Origin: Burkholderia sp. BCC1644
GTDB lineage: Bacteria > Pseudomonadota > Gammaproteobacteria > Burkholderiales > Burkholderiaceae
Length of the DNA stretch: 64,000 bases
Assembly (NCBI RefSeq): GCF_902833225.1
Contig: NZ_CADFEI010000002.1
Location: 310,001-374,000 of the forward strand
Direction of reading: 5' to 3'
A model generated the notes under the pieces. The model worked only from the letters and a program-made list of their open reading frames with translations. It did no database searches and had not been told where the DNA came from. Positions within the stretch are counted from its first letter, which is position 1; each line of letters opens with the position of its first letter. The translations under genes were made by a program, and so were the position numbers. Shown piece by piece: positions 35,244 to 44,584 of the stretch.

Positions 35244-36185
35244 TCAACCGACGCGGTATTCGTACTCGCGGCGCTCCGGCTGCACCGGATCGTTGCGGCC
35301 TTCGGTCAGCGCGCTCGCGTGACGCTCGGCGATGAAGCGCTTGATGTCCGACTCCGCACGCGCCAGCGCGGACAGGCCGGCCAGCACCTCGCTTTGCGGC
35401 TCGCGCGCCGGCTCGTCGCTCGCGCCGTGGCGATCGATCCACTGGCGCGCCCAGTCGAGCGCGAACTGCTCGGCTTCCTCGGCATCGGTGAAGCGCGGGC
35501 CGATGAGGCCCGAGCGCTCCACGCGCCGGTCGTCCTGCGAGATCTCGGCCCACGCGCGATACATCAGGTTCTGCACGGGCTGCGCGATGCCGCTGATCGT
35601 ATAGCCGCGATACTCGTCGACTTGCGGTTCGGCCGCGGCGAAGCTCGCCGACGACGCATGTGCGTGGCGCAGCTCCGTCGCCGGCGCACCGGGCACGACG
35701 AACGACGTGTCGGACGGATCGATCACCGCATCGTCCTGCATCGCACTGACCGACGCACCTTCGCCCTCCCAAACGTTTGCCTGCGCAACCGGCAATTGCC
35801 ACGACTCGGGGTTTTGCCAGAACACGCCGCGCAAGCGATCGTTGTCGGGTACGGGTTCCACCCGGCGCGCGGGAACGACCGGCACCGGCGGCGGCGGAAT
35901 ATACGCGAACGTGCGCCCGCTGAACTGGGTCAGCACGTCGATCATCTGCAGCAGCGTGCCGCTCGCCAGCCACTCTTCGTAGCGGCGACGGCACGTCGGC
36001 CCGGACGGATAACGACCGGGCAGCTTGGACCAGGCTTCCCCGGTCGTCAGGATCCAGAGCACCGCGTTCGCGACGACGCGCGGTTCGGCACGCGGACGCC
36101 CACGGCGATTCAGCCGGATGGGTTCATCGGCGATCAGCGTTGAAAGACGAAACCACTCTTCATCGTTAAGCTCATCGAAGAACAT
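35244..36185 (-). CDS. Protein with IS5-type transposase N-terminal domain (DUF4096-like) and unrelated C-terminus
   Basis: 313 residues from the ATG at 36185, with GGAGAG seven bases upstream. Residues 1-90 match the N-terminal domain of IS5/IS402 transposases (LNDEEWFRLSTLIADEP, LNRRGRPRAEPRVVANAVLWILTTGEAWSKLP, then CRRRYEEWLASGTL). The DDE catalytic domain is absent. A Pro-rich linker (about 105-130) leads to a different C-terminal domain with YRGYTISGIAQPVQNLMYRA and FTDAEEAEQFALDWARQWID. No inverted repeats flank the gene. It looks like a domesticated DNA-binding protein. Its place next to the EPS locus suggests regulation, unproven. Confidence 0.8.
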   Translation of the reverse strand: MFFDELNDEEWFRLSTLIADEPIRLNRRGRPRAEPRVVANAVLWILTTGEAWSKLPGRYPSGPTCRRRYEEWLASGTLLQMIDVLTQFSGRTFAYIPPPPVPVVPARRVEPVPDNDRLRGVFWQNPESWQLPVAQANVWEGEGASVSAMQDDAVIDPSDTSFVVPGAPATELRHAHASSASFAAAEPQVDEYRGYTISGIAQPVQNLMYRAWAEISQDDRRVERSGLIGPRFTDAEEAEQFALDWARQWIDRHGASDEPAREPQSEVLAGLSALARAESDIKRFIAERHASALTEGRNDPVQPERREYEYRVG

Positions 36186-36909
36186 AGTAGATCTCTCCAC
36201 GCAGCCAGGCCGGGCTGCGATTGGCGGCGCCATCGCGACACATCGGGTCGCGCGGCGGCCAGGTTGCACATTATGGTTATCCGGTGTTGTGCATGCCGGC
36301 TCGACACCGCACTTTCACGGTGCCGCGATTCCCGGCAATGGCGCACAAATCACGGTCTCACTCCAATGTGGGAATTTTTGTGCACGAAGCATACCATCCT
36401 CAGGGTTTATCTCAATATGACAATGACTTAATGTTACGCACTGAAACATCCAGCCATTGATGCGCAATCTATTTACGCTTGAATTTTTTTGCGAGATCTT
36501 TATGCCCGTCGCTGCAAAGGCCCGTCCGGCGGGGCTCTACAGGGTATGAAGAATAGCCTGAAATAAGCTGTTACAGGCTGATCCGGCCCTTGCCGGAAAC
36601 AATTTCCCGGATTGCTTCCTAAAATCGGTAAATCACGGGAAAATTCGTAACAAGATATTCACGAATCGGTAAATCATTCAATTTCCGTTCACCTTAATTA
36701 TCTCCGTGCACAATCTTTTTATTGTTTCTCTGCGAGTGATGAAAGTGCGGTGACGCGCGATGCACGGTATGTCTCCGCACGCAAACTCGTGACGCCTGTT
36801 ACATCTTCTCGGCGACAGGCGCGCGGCAGCGCCGCCCGGCGAGCGGACATCCTGATTCGGGTCGGAACGGAAAAACGGAAACCGCCGTGCGGGACGCGCG
36901 GCGGTTGCG
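36186..36909. promoter_or_regulatory. AT-rich 0.7-kb intergenic region with repeats
   Basis: No gene was found. It contains a 13-base direct repeat AATCGGTAAATCA at 36623-36635 and 36664-36676 (41 bases apart), ATTCGT (36643-36648) facing ACGAAT (36661-36666), TTTCCCG (36603-36609) facing CGGGAAA (36636-36642), and a hairpin TCCGGC/GCCGGA at 36582-36597. The AT content is well above average. It lies upstream of the transposase-domain gene (start 36185) and downstream of the DUF3501 gene. Confidence 0.65.
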
Positions 36910-37491
36910 TCAGCGCAGATCGCCGGCCAGCGATGCGCTCACGTCCGCGTCCACGCGCTGCGGCGGCATTGCGTAGGCCGGGTGATCGCAGCCGATCGAC
37001 AGCGCCGCCCCGCCCTTGAGCGCCGCGCGCATCGGCGCATCGAGTTCGAACCGCACGAAATGCACGGCCGACGTCTTCTCGGCGGTGTCGCGTTCGAGAT
37101 CCTCGTCGGCGATCGCGTAGACGTTCGCATGCCCGTCGACCTGCACGTACACGCGATCCTCGACGCCGATCAGCCGCGCGAGCGCCGCGCGCCGCTCGGC
37201 CTCGTGCTCGTATTCGATCTGCATCGTCGCCTTCAGGTTGGTGCCGTCGGGCACCAGCGGCAGATAGGCTTCCAGTTCGCCTTCGATGCCGGCCTCGTCG
37301 AAGATCTTCTCGATGTGCAGCATCTCCTGGATCTGATAGCGGATCGTCGTCTCGTCCTCGAACAGGAAGCGCAGGTGGTTGCCGAGCGCCACCGCGCGGC
37401 GGCGCTTGTACGCGACGAGCCGCGCGTGTTCGGTCCTGCGGATCTTTGCGTATGCTTCGAGCGTCAGCAGGGAGTCGCGGGTCAGCGTCAT
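36910..37491 (-). CDS. DUF3501 family protein
   Basis: 193 residues. The family pattern is clear: MTLTRDSLLTLEAYAKIRR, then RVAYKRRR-like basic stretch (VAYKRRRAVALGNHLRFLFEDETTIRYQIQEMLHIEKI) and a C-terminal FVRFELDAPMRAALKGGAALSIGCDHPAY. Function is unknown. It is the third gene of a leftward operon behind rubrerythrin and a double-cluster Fe-S protein, with 30 bases between this start and the preceding stop. The recurrent trio points to oxidative or iron stress. Confidence 0.88.
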   Translation of the reverse strand: MTLTRDSLLTLEAYAKIRRTEHARLVAYKRRRAVALGNHLRFLFEDETTIRYQIQEMLHIEKIFDEAGIEGELEAYLPLVPDGTNLKATMQIEYEHEAERRAALARLIGVEDRVYVQVDGHANVYAIADEDLERDTAEKTSAVHFVRFELDAPMRAALKGGAALSIGCDHPAYAMPPQRVDADVSASLAGDLR

Positions 37492-37521
37492 GAGCAGTCC
37501 TCGTGGATGGCAGGCGTCGGA

Positions 37522-38859
37522 TCAGATCCCGTATGCGCGGCGCAGCAGCGTGAGCGGATGCGCGAGCGGCGCGGACGGCAGCCCCTTCTCGTCAATGCCC
37601 TGCACGATGTGATGGCCTGCCAGCGCGCAGTCGGACGACACGACATCCGGTTGCGGCTCGGCCATCGCCTTGAACACGGGTGCGCCGATCCGCATCGCGT
37701 CCGCATGGAATTCCTTTTTCACGCCGAACGTGCCCGCATGGCCCGAGCAACGCTCGACGACGTTCACGCGCGTATCGGGCACGAGCGACAGCGCGTCAGC
37801 TGTCTTGCGGCCGATGTTCTGCACACGCGCATGGCACGGCACGTGATACGACACGGTACCGAGGCCGGTCTTGAAATCGGTCTTCAGCAGCCCGTCGCGA
37901 TGCCGCGCGATCACGTATTCGAACGGATCCCAGAATGCGTCGGCCACCGCGCGCACGGCCTCGTCGCCGGGGAACATCAGCGGCAGCTCGCTCTTGTACA
38001 TCAGCACGCAGCTCGGAATCGCGCCGATCAGCGCATAGCCTTCGCGCGCGTAGCGTTCGAGCACGGGCATGTTCACGGCCTTCTTCGCGGCGACGCCAGC
38101 GAGGTTGCCCTGCTCGAGCAGCGGCATCCCGCAGCAGGCTTCGCGTGTGACGAGTTCATACGGGATATCGTTGTGCGCGAGGATCGCGAGCAGGTCGTGG
38201 CCGATACCGGGTTCGTTGAAATTCACGTAGCACGTCGCGTAGATCGCGACCTTGCCGGGCGTGCGTTCGCCATCGCGCACGGGCGGGTTGCCGGAGCGCT
38301 TCGCGGCGCGCCGGAACTTGCGCGGCGCGAACTCAGGCAGCCATGCGTTGCGATCGACGCCGAGCGCCGCTTCGAGCGCGTGGCGCGCCGGCGGCGTGCG
38401 GTTCACCGCGTTCACCGCCTGCGTGACGATCGGAATGCCCGCGAAATGGCCGAGCGCGTCGGTATTCGACAGCACCTTGTCGCGCAACGCCACTTCGCCG
38501 CGCTGGTAGCGCGCGGCCTTGCCGCGCAGCATCAGGTGCGGGAAGTCGACGTTCCATGCGTGCGGCGGCACGTACGGGCATTTCGTCATGTAGCAGAGGT
38601 CGCACAGATAGCACTGGTCGACGACCTTGCCGAACGCTTCCTTCGGTACCTCCTCGATGTCGCCCATCGGCGTGTCGTCGACCAGGTCGAACAGCGCCGG
38701 AAACGCGCCGCACAGCGACACGCAGCGCCGGCACCCGGCGCAGATGTCGAACACGCGCGTCATTTCAGCGTCGATCGCGGCCTGGTCGTAGAACGCATCG
38801 GACTGCCAGTCGAGCGGATGCCGGGTCGGGGCTTCGAGACTGCCTTCCTTGTGGGGCAT
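37522..38859 (-). CDS. Heterodisulfide-reductase/GlpC-like Fe-S oxidoreductase
   Basis: 445 residues from the ATG at 38859 with GGAGC upstream. Two [4Fe-4S] motifs lie near residues 50-110: CAGCRRCVSLCG and CYLCDLCYMTKCP. Two CCG domains follow, with REACCGMPLLEQGNL and SYHVPCHAR then VERCSGHAGTFG. This resembles GlpC/HdrD-type subunits, which pass electrons to or from a partner. No FAD subunit is adjacent. The partners here are rubrerythrin and DUF3501, so it may feed electrons to the rubrerythrin. Confidence 0.88.
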   Translation of the reverse strand: MPHKEGSLEAPTRHPLDWQSDAFYDQAAIDAEMTRVFDICAGCRRCVSLCGAFPALFDLVDDTPMGDIEEVPKEAFGKVVDQCYLCDLCYMTKCPYVPPHAWNVDFPHLMLRGKAARYQRGEVALRDKVLSNTDALGHFAGIPIVTQAVNAVNRTPPARHALEAALGVDRNAWLPEFAPRKFRRAAKRSGNPPVRDGERTPGKVAIYATCYVNFNEPGIGHDLLAILAHNDIPYELVTREACCGMPLLEQGNLAGVAAKKAVNMPVLERYAREGYALIGAIPSCVLMYKSELPLMFPGDEAVRAVADAFWDPFEYVIARHRDGLLKTDFKTGLGTVSYHVPCHARVQNIGRKTADALSLVPDTRVNVVERCSGHAGTFGVKKEFHADAMRIGAPVFKAMAEPQPDVVSSDCALAGHHIVQGIDEKGLPSAPLAHPLTLLRRAYGI

Positions 38860-38981
38860 GGGGCGCTCCAGCGTGGCGCGCATGCGCGCGAGCGCGCCGC
38901 CCGCGCACGGCGGGCGGCGATGAACGAACAGCCGGCCGCGTGCCGGTCGCACGGCGCTGCCGTGCGGCCTGCGGCGGCCCG

Positions 38982-39404
38982 TCAGTCGACGAGACTGTCC
39001 AGCGCCTTCGTATAACGGTTTGCGTGGCTGCGTTCGGCCTTCGCGAGCGTTTCGAACCAGTTCGCGATTTCGTCGAAGCCTTCGTCGCGCGCGGTCTTCG
39101 CCATGCCCGGATACATGTCGGTGTATTCGTGCGTCTCGCCGGCGATCGCCGATTCGAGATTCAGCCGCGACGAACCGAACGGCAAGCCCGTGGCCGGATC
39201 GCCGACGGCTTCCAGGTATTCGAGATGGCCGTGCGCATGGCCGGTTTCGCCTTCGGCGGTCGAGCGGAACAGCGCGGCGAGGTCGTTTTGCCCTTCGACG
39301 TCAGCCTTCGAAGCGAAATACAGATAGCGCCGGTTCGCCTGCGATTCACCCGCGAATGCGGCCTTCAGGTTCTCTTCGGTCTTGCTGCCCTTGAGGTGAG
39401 CCAT
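38982..39404 (-). CDS. Rubrerythrin, single-domain form
   Basis: 140 residues comprising only the di-iron domain; the C-terminal rubredoxin centre of classical rubrerythrin is missing. Ligand positions are visible in [48 protein letters not shown] and [11 protein letters not shown]. It reduces peroxide with external electrons, and the downstream Fe-S gene is a plausible electron source. It is the promoter-proximal gene of the trio. Confidence 0.93.
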   Translation of the reverse strand: MAHLKGSKTEENLKAAFAGESQANRRYLYFASKADVEGQNDLAALFRSTAEGETGHAHGHLEYLEAVGDPATGLPFGSSRLNLESAIAGETHEYTDMYPGMAKTARDEGFDEIANWFETLAKAERSHANRYTKALDSLVD

Positions 39405-39625
39405 TTGCGCCTCCGTTCGAGTCGGCGCGGCCGCATGCGAAGCCGGGCCGATGAAGTATGTGGGGAACGATGCGTGTGCCGGGGCGCGCGCATCGTGCTC
39501 TTCAATCTAGGCGCTCGCGTTCGCATCCCCCAATAGGCTTTTTCAATGCGCGCGATAGTGTCGGGCCGGACGCGGGTGGCGCCGGGGGCAGCAACGACGG
39601 GGCACGCTCACGCGTGCATCATGCG

Positions 39626-40894
39626 TCACGCATCCGTCGCGCGCTTCAGCAGCAATTCGCGTTCACGCTCGTTGCGCGTCAGTTCCGCCGCGCGGCGGAA
39701 CTCGCGCCTGGCCTCGTCGGCACGGCCGAGCTTCGCGAGCAGGTCGCCGCGCACGCTCGGCAGCCAGTGATAGCGCGCCAGTGCGGGATGGTCGCGCAGC
39801 GCATCGACGAGTTCGAGCGCCGCGGCCGGCCCGAAGGCCATCCCCACGGCTACCGCGCGATTCAGCTCGACGACGGGCGACGGCGCAACCTCGACGAGCG
39901 CGTCGTACAGCGCGACGATCTGCGCCCAGTCGGTATCCGACGCGTGCCGCGCACGTGCATGGCAAGCGGCCAGCGCGGCCTGCAGCGCATACGGCCCGTG
40001 CACGCCGCCGGGCTTCGTCGCCCGCTCCAGCGCCGCGAGGCCGCGCCGGATCAGCAGCGGATCCCAGCGGCTGCGATCCTGGTCGAGCAGCAGCACGGGC
40101 CGGCCCTGCGCATCGGTGCGCGCATGCATGCGCGATGCCTGCAGTTCCATCAGCGCGACGAGTCCGAGCACTTCGCTTTCGTCCGGCGCGAGCCCGGCCA
40201 GCACGCGGCCGAGCCGCAGCGCCTCGTCGCACAGCGCCGGACGCGTCCAGTCGTCGCCGGCGGTCGCCGCATGGCCTTCGTTGAACACGAGGTAGATCAC
40301 TTCGAGCACCGACGCGAGCCGCGCGGGCCGCGCATCCGCGGCCGGCACCTCGAACGGCACGTTCGCGGCCGAGAGCGTGCGCTTTGCGCGCACGATCCGC
40401 TGCGCGATCGTCGGCTCGGGCGTCAGGAACGCGCGCGCGATCTCGCCCGTCGTCAGCCCGCCGAGCAGCCGCAGCGTCAGCGCGACGCGCGCATCAGTCG
40501 ACAGCACCGGGTGGCACGACGTGAAGATCAGCCGCAGCAGGTCGTCGCCGATGTCGTCGTCGCTCGCGTCGGCGAGCGCCTCCGCGATGTCGGGGACGAC
40601 GTGCGCTTCGAGCGCGTCCATCTCGTGCCCGAGCTGGTCGCGCTTCGCCGCATGCAGCGACTCCTGCCGGACGCGATCGAGCGCGCGACGCTTCACGGCC
40701 GTCATCAGCCAGGCGGCCGGGTTGTCGGGCACGCCGTCGACGGGCCAGTGCTCGAGCGCCGCGACGAGCGTGTCCTGCGCCAGCTCCTCGGCCACGCCGA
40801 CGTCGCGCACCACGCGCGCGGCGCGCGCGATGATCTTCGGCGCCTCGATTCGCCAGACCGCTTCGATCGCACGATGCGTCGCCTCAAGCGTCAC
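39626..40894 (-). CDS. ECF-type RNA polymerase sigma factor with C-terminal extension
   Basis: 422 residues from a GTG at 40894 that overlaps the VOC-gene stop as GTGA. Sigma region 2 is VGVAEELAQDTLVAALEHWP (about 32-51), and region 4 is LTLRLLGGLTTGEIARAFL with TIAQRIVRAKRTL (about 145-185). The remaining 230 residues are helical (DUF6596/TPR-like), ending in AKLGRADEARREFRRAAELT. This long type usually sits with YciI-family genes, as here. There is no anti-sigma gene, so the C-terminal domain may regulate it. Confidence 0.92.
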   Translation of the reverse strand: MTLEATHRAIEAVWRIEAPKIIARAARVVRDVGVAEELAQDTLVAALEHWPVDGVPDNPAAWLMTAVKRRALDRVRQESLHAAKRDQLGHEMDALEAHVVPDIAEALADASDDDIGDDLLRLIFTSCHPVLSTDARVALTLRLLGGLTTGEIARAFLTPEPTIAQRIVRAKRTLSAANVPFEVPAADARPARLASVLEVIYLVFNEGHAATAGDDWTRPALCDEALRLGRVLAGLAPDESEVLGLVALMELQASRMHARTDAQGRPVLLLDQDRSRWDPLLIRRGLAALERATKPGGVHGPYALQAALAACHARARHASDTDWAQIVALYDALVEVAPSPVVELNRAVAVGMAFGPAAALELVDALRDHPALARYHWLPSVRGDLLAKLGRADEARREFRRAAELTRNERERELLLKRATDA

Positions 40895-41307
40895 GACACC
40901 TGCCCCTGGCCGGACGCGTCCAGCGGCATGGCCATCAGCTCCCATGCGTGGCCGTCCGGATCGTCGAACCCGTGGCCGTACATGTTCGGGTACTCGCGCG
41001 GCGGCTGCGGCGCGGAACCGCCGGCCGCGAGCGCCTTCGCGACGATCGCGTCGACCTCGGCGCGGTTTTCGCACGACAGGCACGACAGCACCTGCACCTG
41101 CGTCGCCGGATCGATGATCGCCTTGCCGGTAAAGGTCTGGAAAAACGGCCGCACGAGCAGCATCGCGAAGATCGTGTCGCTGATCTTGATGCAGGCGGCC
41201 ATGTCGTTGGTGTATTCCGGCACGACCTCGTAGCCGAGCGCCTGGTAGAACGCCTTCGAGCGCGGCAGGTCGGCCACGGGCAGGTTGATGAAGACCATCT
41301 TGTGCAT
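40891..41307 (-). CDS. VOC (glyoxalase/bleomycin-resistance fold) family protein
   Basis: 138 residues from the ATG at 41307 with GGGAGC upstream. VFINLPVADLPRSKAFYQALGY opens the first beta-alpha-beta module, and YGHGFDDPDGHAWELMAM closes the second, with a Glu at the usual metal position. It is translationally coupled to the sigma-factor gene. The substrate is unknown. Confidence 0.9.
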   Translation of the reverse strand: MHKMVFINLPVADLPRSKAFYQALGYEVVPEYTNDMAACIKISDTIFAMLLVRPFFQTFTGKAIIDPATQVQVLSCLSCENRAEVDAIVAKALAAGGSAPQPPREYPNMYGHGFDDPDGHAWELMAMPLDASGQGQVS

Positions 41308-41345
41308 GACGGGTGCTCCCGGTGAAGTTGGATTCAGATGGACGT

Positions 41346-41765
41346 TCAGGCGCCCTTGCGGCCGACGTCGAGCTCGCGGAACCGCTCGACCGCATCGCTC
41401 GGCGTAAGGTCGTCGAGTTCGAACAGCGGCCGCACCTCGATCTCGCAATCCATCTCGGCGCCGAACGGCGCGGGAAACCGGCGCGTCCATTCGAGCGCCT
41501 CGTCGCGCGAACGCACCTGGATCAGCGTGTAGCCGGCGATCAGTTCCTTCGTTTCGGCGAACGGGCCGTCGACCACCGAGCCCTTGCCGCCCGAGTACCG
41601 CACGCGCCAGCCGCGCGCGCTCGGCCGCAGCCCGTTCGCGTCGAGCAGCACGCCGGCCTTGGCCAGTTCCTCGTGATAGACGGTCATGGCCTCGACCAGC
41701 CGGTTGTCCGGCAACGCGTCGGATTCGCTGACGGCGTTCGCCCGGATCATGATCATGAATCGCAT
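41346..41765 (-). CDS. YciI-family (DGPF) protein
   Basis: 139 residues. The start MRFMIMIRANAVSESDALP and the DGPFAETKELIAGYTLIQV motif define the DGPF subfamily that accompanies ECF sigma factors. The conserved His/Asp pair of YciI is represented by YHEELAKAGVLLDANGL. The biochemical role is unresolved in the family. It belongs to the leftward run ending with the sigma factor. Confidence 0.9.
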   Translation of the reverse strand: MRFMIMIRANAVSESDALPDNRLVEAMTVYHEELAKAGVLLDANGLRPSARGWRVRYSGGKGSVVDGPFAETKELIAGYTLIQVRSRDEALEWTRRFPAPFGAEMDCEIEVRPLFELDDLTPSDAVERFRELDVGRKGA

Positions 41766-41890
41766 CGTTCACTCCTTGTCGTTGATGGAAGGAGGCGCCC
41801 GTTCATCGGAGCCTTATCCGGACGACGCGCGAACGACGGCCGGATCGACACGCGCCGCGACGCATCAGGGTAAATACCGAGTCGCGGTCG

Positions 41891-42244
41891 TTACAGGAAG
41901 CACGGACCGACCGCGCGAACCTCGACCGTGCACCATTGCGCCGCCGGGCACTGGCGTGCGATCTCGATCGCCTCTTCGCGTGTGTCGACGTCGACGAGGA
42001 AGAAGCCGCCGACCATTTCCTTTGCCTCCGCGAACGGGCCGTCGACCAGGCGCGTCTCGCCGTCGCGCACCTGCACGCGCGTGCCGCGCTCGGAGCGCTC
42101 CAGCGACTCGACGCCGCGCAGCACGCCACGCGCCTTCAGCGACTCGGCGAAATCGACCATCCGCGCGTACAGCGCCTGACCTTCGTCGAGCGTGCGCTCG
42201 GCGCGCTGTTCGGTTGGTTCGACTATCAACAGCATGTAAGACAT
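41891..42244 (-). CDS. YciI-family (DGPF) protein, second copy
   Basis: 117 residues. MSYMLLIVEPTEQRAERTL and LVDGPFAEAKEMVGGFFLVDVD match the neighbouring YciI protein but the two are clearly diverged. It is the first gene of the leftward YciI-YciI-VOC-sigma run. The C-terminus is shorter than in the other copy. Confidence 0.9.
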   Translation of the reverse strand: MSYMLLIVEPTEQRAERTLDEGQALYARMVDFAESLKARGVLRGVESLERSERGTRVQVRDGETRLVDGPFAEAKEMVGGFFLVDVDTREEAIEIARQCPAAQWCTVEVRAVGPCFL

Positions 42245-42451
42245 GGACTTCTCCTGTGGGAACGGGGTGCGGCGACGTTCGCCGTGCGATCGGCAAGCGA
42301 CACCCGATGCAAAAGCGTAGCAGCCGCGCTGCGACCTGCCGACATCGTTAGCCGATCGGCACTGGCCTGACGGCCAATTCGGCCGCTTCCTGACATTTTG
42401 CCTTCAGGATTCAGTCCCGAACTGTCGGATTTTCTTCCTGAGGATCGTCCC

Positions 42452-44299
42452 ATGTCACGCCTGCTGCCACTGCTTGCCGTTGCACTGTCGCTCGCCCTCT
42501 CCGTCCGCACGGCCATGGCCGTGCCGCCGGTCAGCGCCGGCTGCGGCGGCGCGACCTCGGCGATCGCCGACCTCCGCCGGGGCGACGGCCCGTCGCCGGT
42601 GGCAGGACACACGACGTCGATCGAGGCCGTCGTCACTGCGGCGTTCAGCGGACCCGACGGCCTCGGCGGCTTCTTCGTCCAGCAGGCCGACGCGCAGCGC
42701 AAGCGCAGGCCGGGCGTCCCGGAAGGCCTGTTCGTGTACGCGCCGAACGCGCGCACGAACGCAGGCGATCTCGTGCATCTCACCGGCAGGGTCGACGATC
42801 GATACGGTCGCACGCAGTTCACGCTGACGGGCGGGATCGCCGTCTGCGCACGCGGGCAAAGCGTCACGGCCGCCACGCTCACGCTGCCGGTCGCCACGCC
42901 GGCCGTGCTGGCCGCGCACGAAGGCATGCTGGTGCGCCTGCCGCAAACGCTGACAGTCAGCGACACGCATGAACTCGGCCGCTACGGCAGCATCGTGCTC
43001 AGCAATGGCCGGTTGCGCATCCCGACCCAGGTCGCCCCGCCCGCCGAAGCCGCTGCGCTCGCAGCGGCCAACGCGCGCAACCGCATCGTGCTCGACGATG
43101 GCTCGAACCGCCGCGATCGCGCGGCCGTACGCTATCCGCCGCCCGCGCTGAGCGCCGCCAACACGCTTCGCTCGGGCTACACGGTGCGCGGCGTCGAAGG
43201 CGTGCTCGAACTGCGCCACGGCGCGTGGCGGCTGCAACCGGCCGCCGGCGCCGCGCCGGTGTTCGACGCCACGGCGAACCCGCGCACCGATGCGCCGGCC
43301 CGGCATCCCGACGCCGACGTGCGCATCGTGTCGTTCAACGTGTTCAACTATTTCAATGGCGACGGCCAGGGCGGCGGATTCGGTGCGGCGGCCAATCGTG
43401 GCGCAAAAACGCCTGCCGCGTTCGCGCGGCAGGAGGCGAAGATCGTCGCGGCGTTGCGCGCGCTGCGCGCCGACGTCATCGGGCTGATGGAAATCGCGAA
43501 CAACGGCCACGGCGACGCGAGCGCCGTGCGGCGTCTCGCCGCCCAACTCGGCGACGGCTGGCGCGCGGTCGATCCCGGTACCGCGCGGCGCGGCCGCGAT
43601 GCCATCGCGGTCGCGCTGCTGTACGACAGCCGCACGGTCGAACCGGTCTGGCGTGCCGCCACCGTCGCGCTCGGTGGCCGGCACCGGCCGCCGCTCGCGC
43701 AGACATTCCGGCGCGTCGGCGGCACGCGCGCGTTCACGGTCGCGGTCAATCACCTGAAGTCGAAGAACTGCCCGAACGCGAGCGGCGCCGATCGCGACCA
43801 GTCGGACGGCCAGGGCTGCTGGAATGCGGCGCGCACGCGGGCAGCCGTGCGCATCGCCGACTGGCTCGCGACGTCGCCGACCGGCGCCGCCGCCGACGGC
43901 GTGCTGCTGATCGGCGACCTGAACAGCTACGCGAAGGAAGATCCCGTTCGTATGCTCGAAGCGCGCGGCTACGCGAACCTCGTGGCCCGCTTCGCCGGCG
44001 ATGCTGCGTACAGCTACGTATTTCGCGGCGAGGCCGGCAGCCTCGATCATGCGCTCGCGACGCCGGCACTCGCCGCGCGCGTCAAAGCCGCGCATGTCTG
44101 GCACATCAACGCCGATGAACCGCTTGCACTGCAACCCGTGCCCGATTACAAAACGGCCGCGCATCGGTCGTCCTATTACGCCCCCGACGCATATCGATCG
44201 TCGGACCACGATCCCGTCATCATCGACCTCGCACTGGGCAACCGCTCGCGGATGCCGGTCGCGGGCACAAACCCTGCTCGTCAGTACACCGTCGATTAG
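42452..44299 (+). CDS. ExeM/NucH-family extracellular endonuclease
   Basis: 615 residues from the ATG at 42452 with GAGG upstream and a signal peptide (MSRLLPLLAVALSLALSVRTAMA). Residues about 60-150 form an OB-fold-like part (VDDRYGRTQFTLTG). The exo-endo-phos domain starts VRIVSFNVFNYF, followed by DVIGLMEIANNG with the catalytic Glu, VAVNHLKSKNC, GDLNSYAKEDP and the SDHDPVIIDL ending. It lacks the C-terminal sorting helix of some ExeM proteins. Secreted enzymes of this group degrade extracellular DNA for nutrients or biofilm release. Confidence 0.92.
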   Translation: MSRLLPLLAVALSLALSVRTAMAVPPVSAGCGGATSAIADLRRGDGPSPVAGHTTSIEAVVTAAFSGPDGLGGFFVQQADAQRKRRPGVPEGLFVYAPNARTNAGDLVHLTGRVDDRYGRTQFTLTGGIAVCARGQSVTAATLTLPVATPAVLAAHEGMLVRLPQTLTVSDTHELGRYGSIVLSNGRLRIPTQVAPPAEAAALAAANARNRIVLDDGSNRRDRAAVRYPPPALSAANTLRSGYTVRGVEGVLELRHGAWRLQPAAGAAPVFDATANPRTDAPARHPDADVRIVSFNVFNYFNGDGQGGGFGAAANRGAKTPAAFARQEAKIVAALRALRADVIGLMEIANNGHGDASAVRRLAAQLGDGWRAVDPGTARRGRDAIAVALLYDSRTVEPVWRAATVALGGRHRPPLAQTFRRVGGTRAFTVAVNHLKSKNCPNASGADRDQSDGQGCWNAARTRAAVRIADWLATSPTGAAADGVLLIGDLNSYAKEDPVRMLEARGYANLVARFAGDAAYSYVFRGEAGSLDHALATPALAARVKAAHVWHINADEPLALQPVPDYKTAAHRSSYYAPDAYRSSDHDPVIIDLALGNRSRMPVAGTNPARQYTVD

Positions 44300-44584
44300 T
44301 GCATTTGCATCAGACCATCGCCTGCAACGGCACTATTTACCTCGCACCCCGCGCGACGCCATATTTACCGGACATTCACTGCGTGTCGCTGTCCGCTGCA
44401 TGCGTTTTGCCCAATTGAGAATTTTTTGCAATCTTCGCGCCGCCCCGCACGACGGGGCTTCCCGGCGATCCTGCCGACGAATTGAAAAATTGTCTCGAAA
44501 CTCAATCGGATCAAGTGAATCACATTAGTTGCTGGGATTCGTCTTATCTTCAAATTGGCCTTGAATCGAAGGAGGATAAACATC
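44300..44584. other. AT-richer intergenic region before the DUF883 gene
   Basis: Slightly under 300 bases, less GC-rich than average, holding the promoter region of the DUF883 gene and a GGAGG ribosome site at its end. No hairpin after the nuclease gene and no repeat stands out. Confidence 0.4.

Noticed and set aside
35244-36185. Active IS5-family transposase
   Set aside because: The DDE catalytic domain and terminal inverted repeats are absent.
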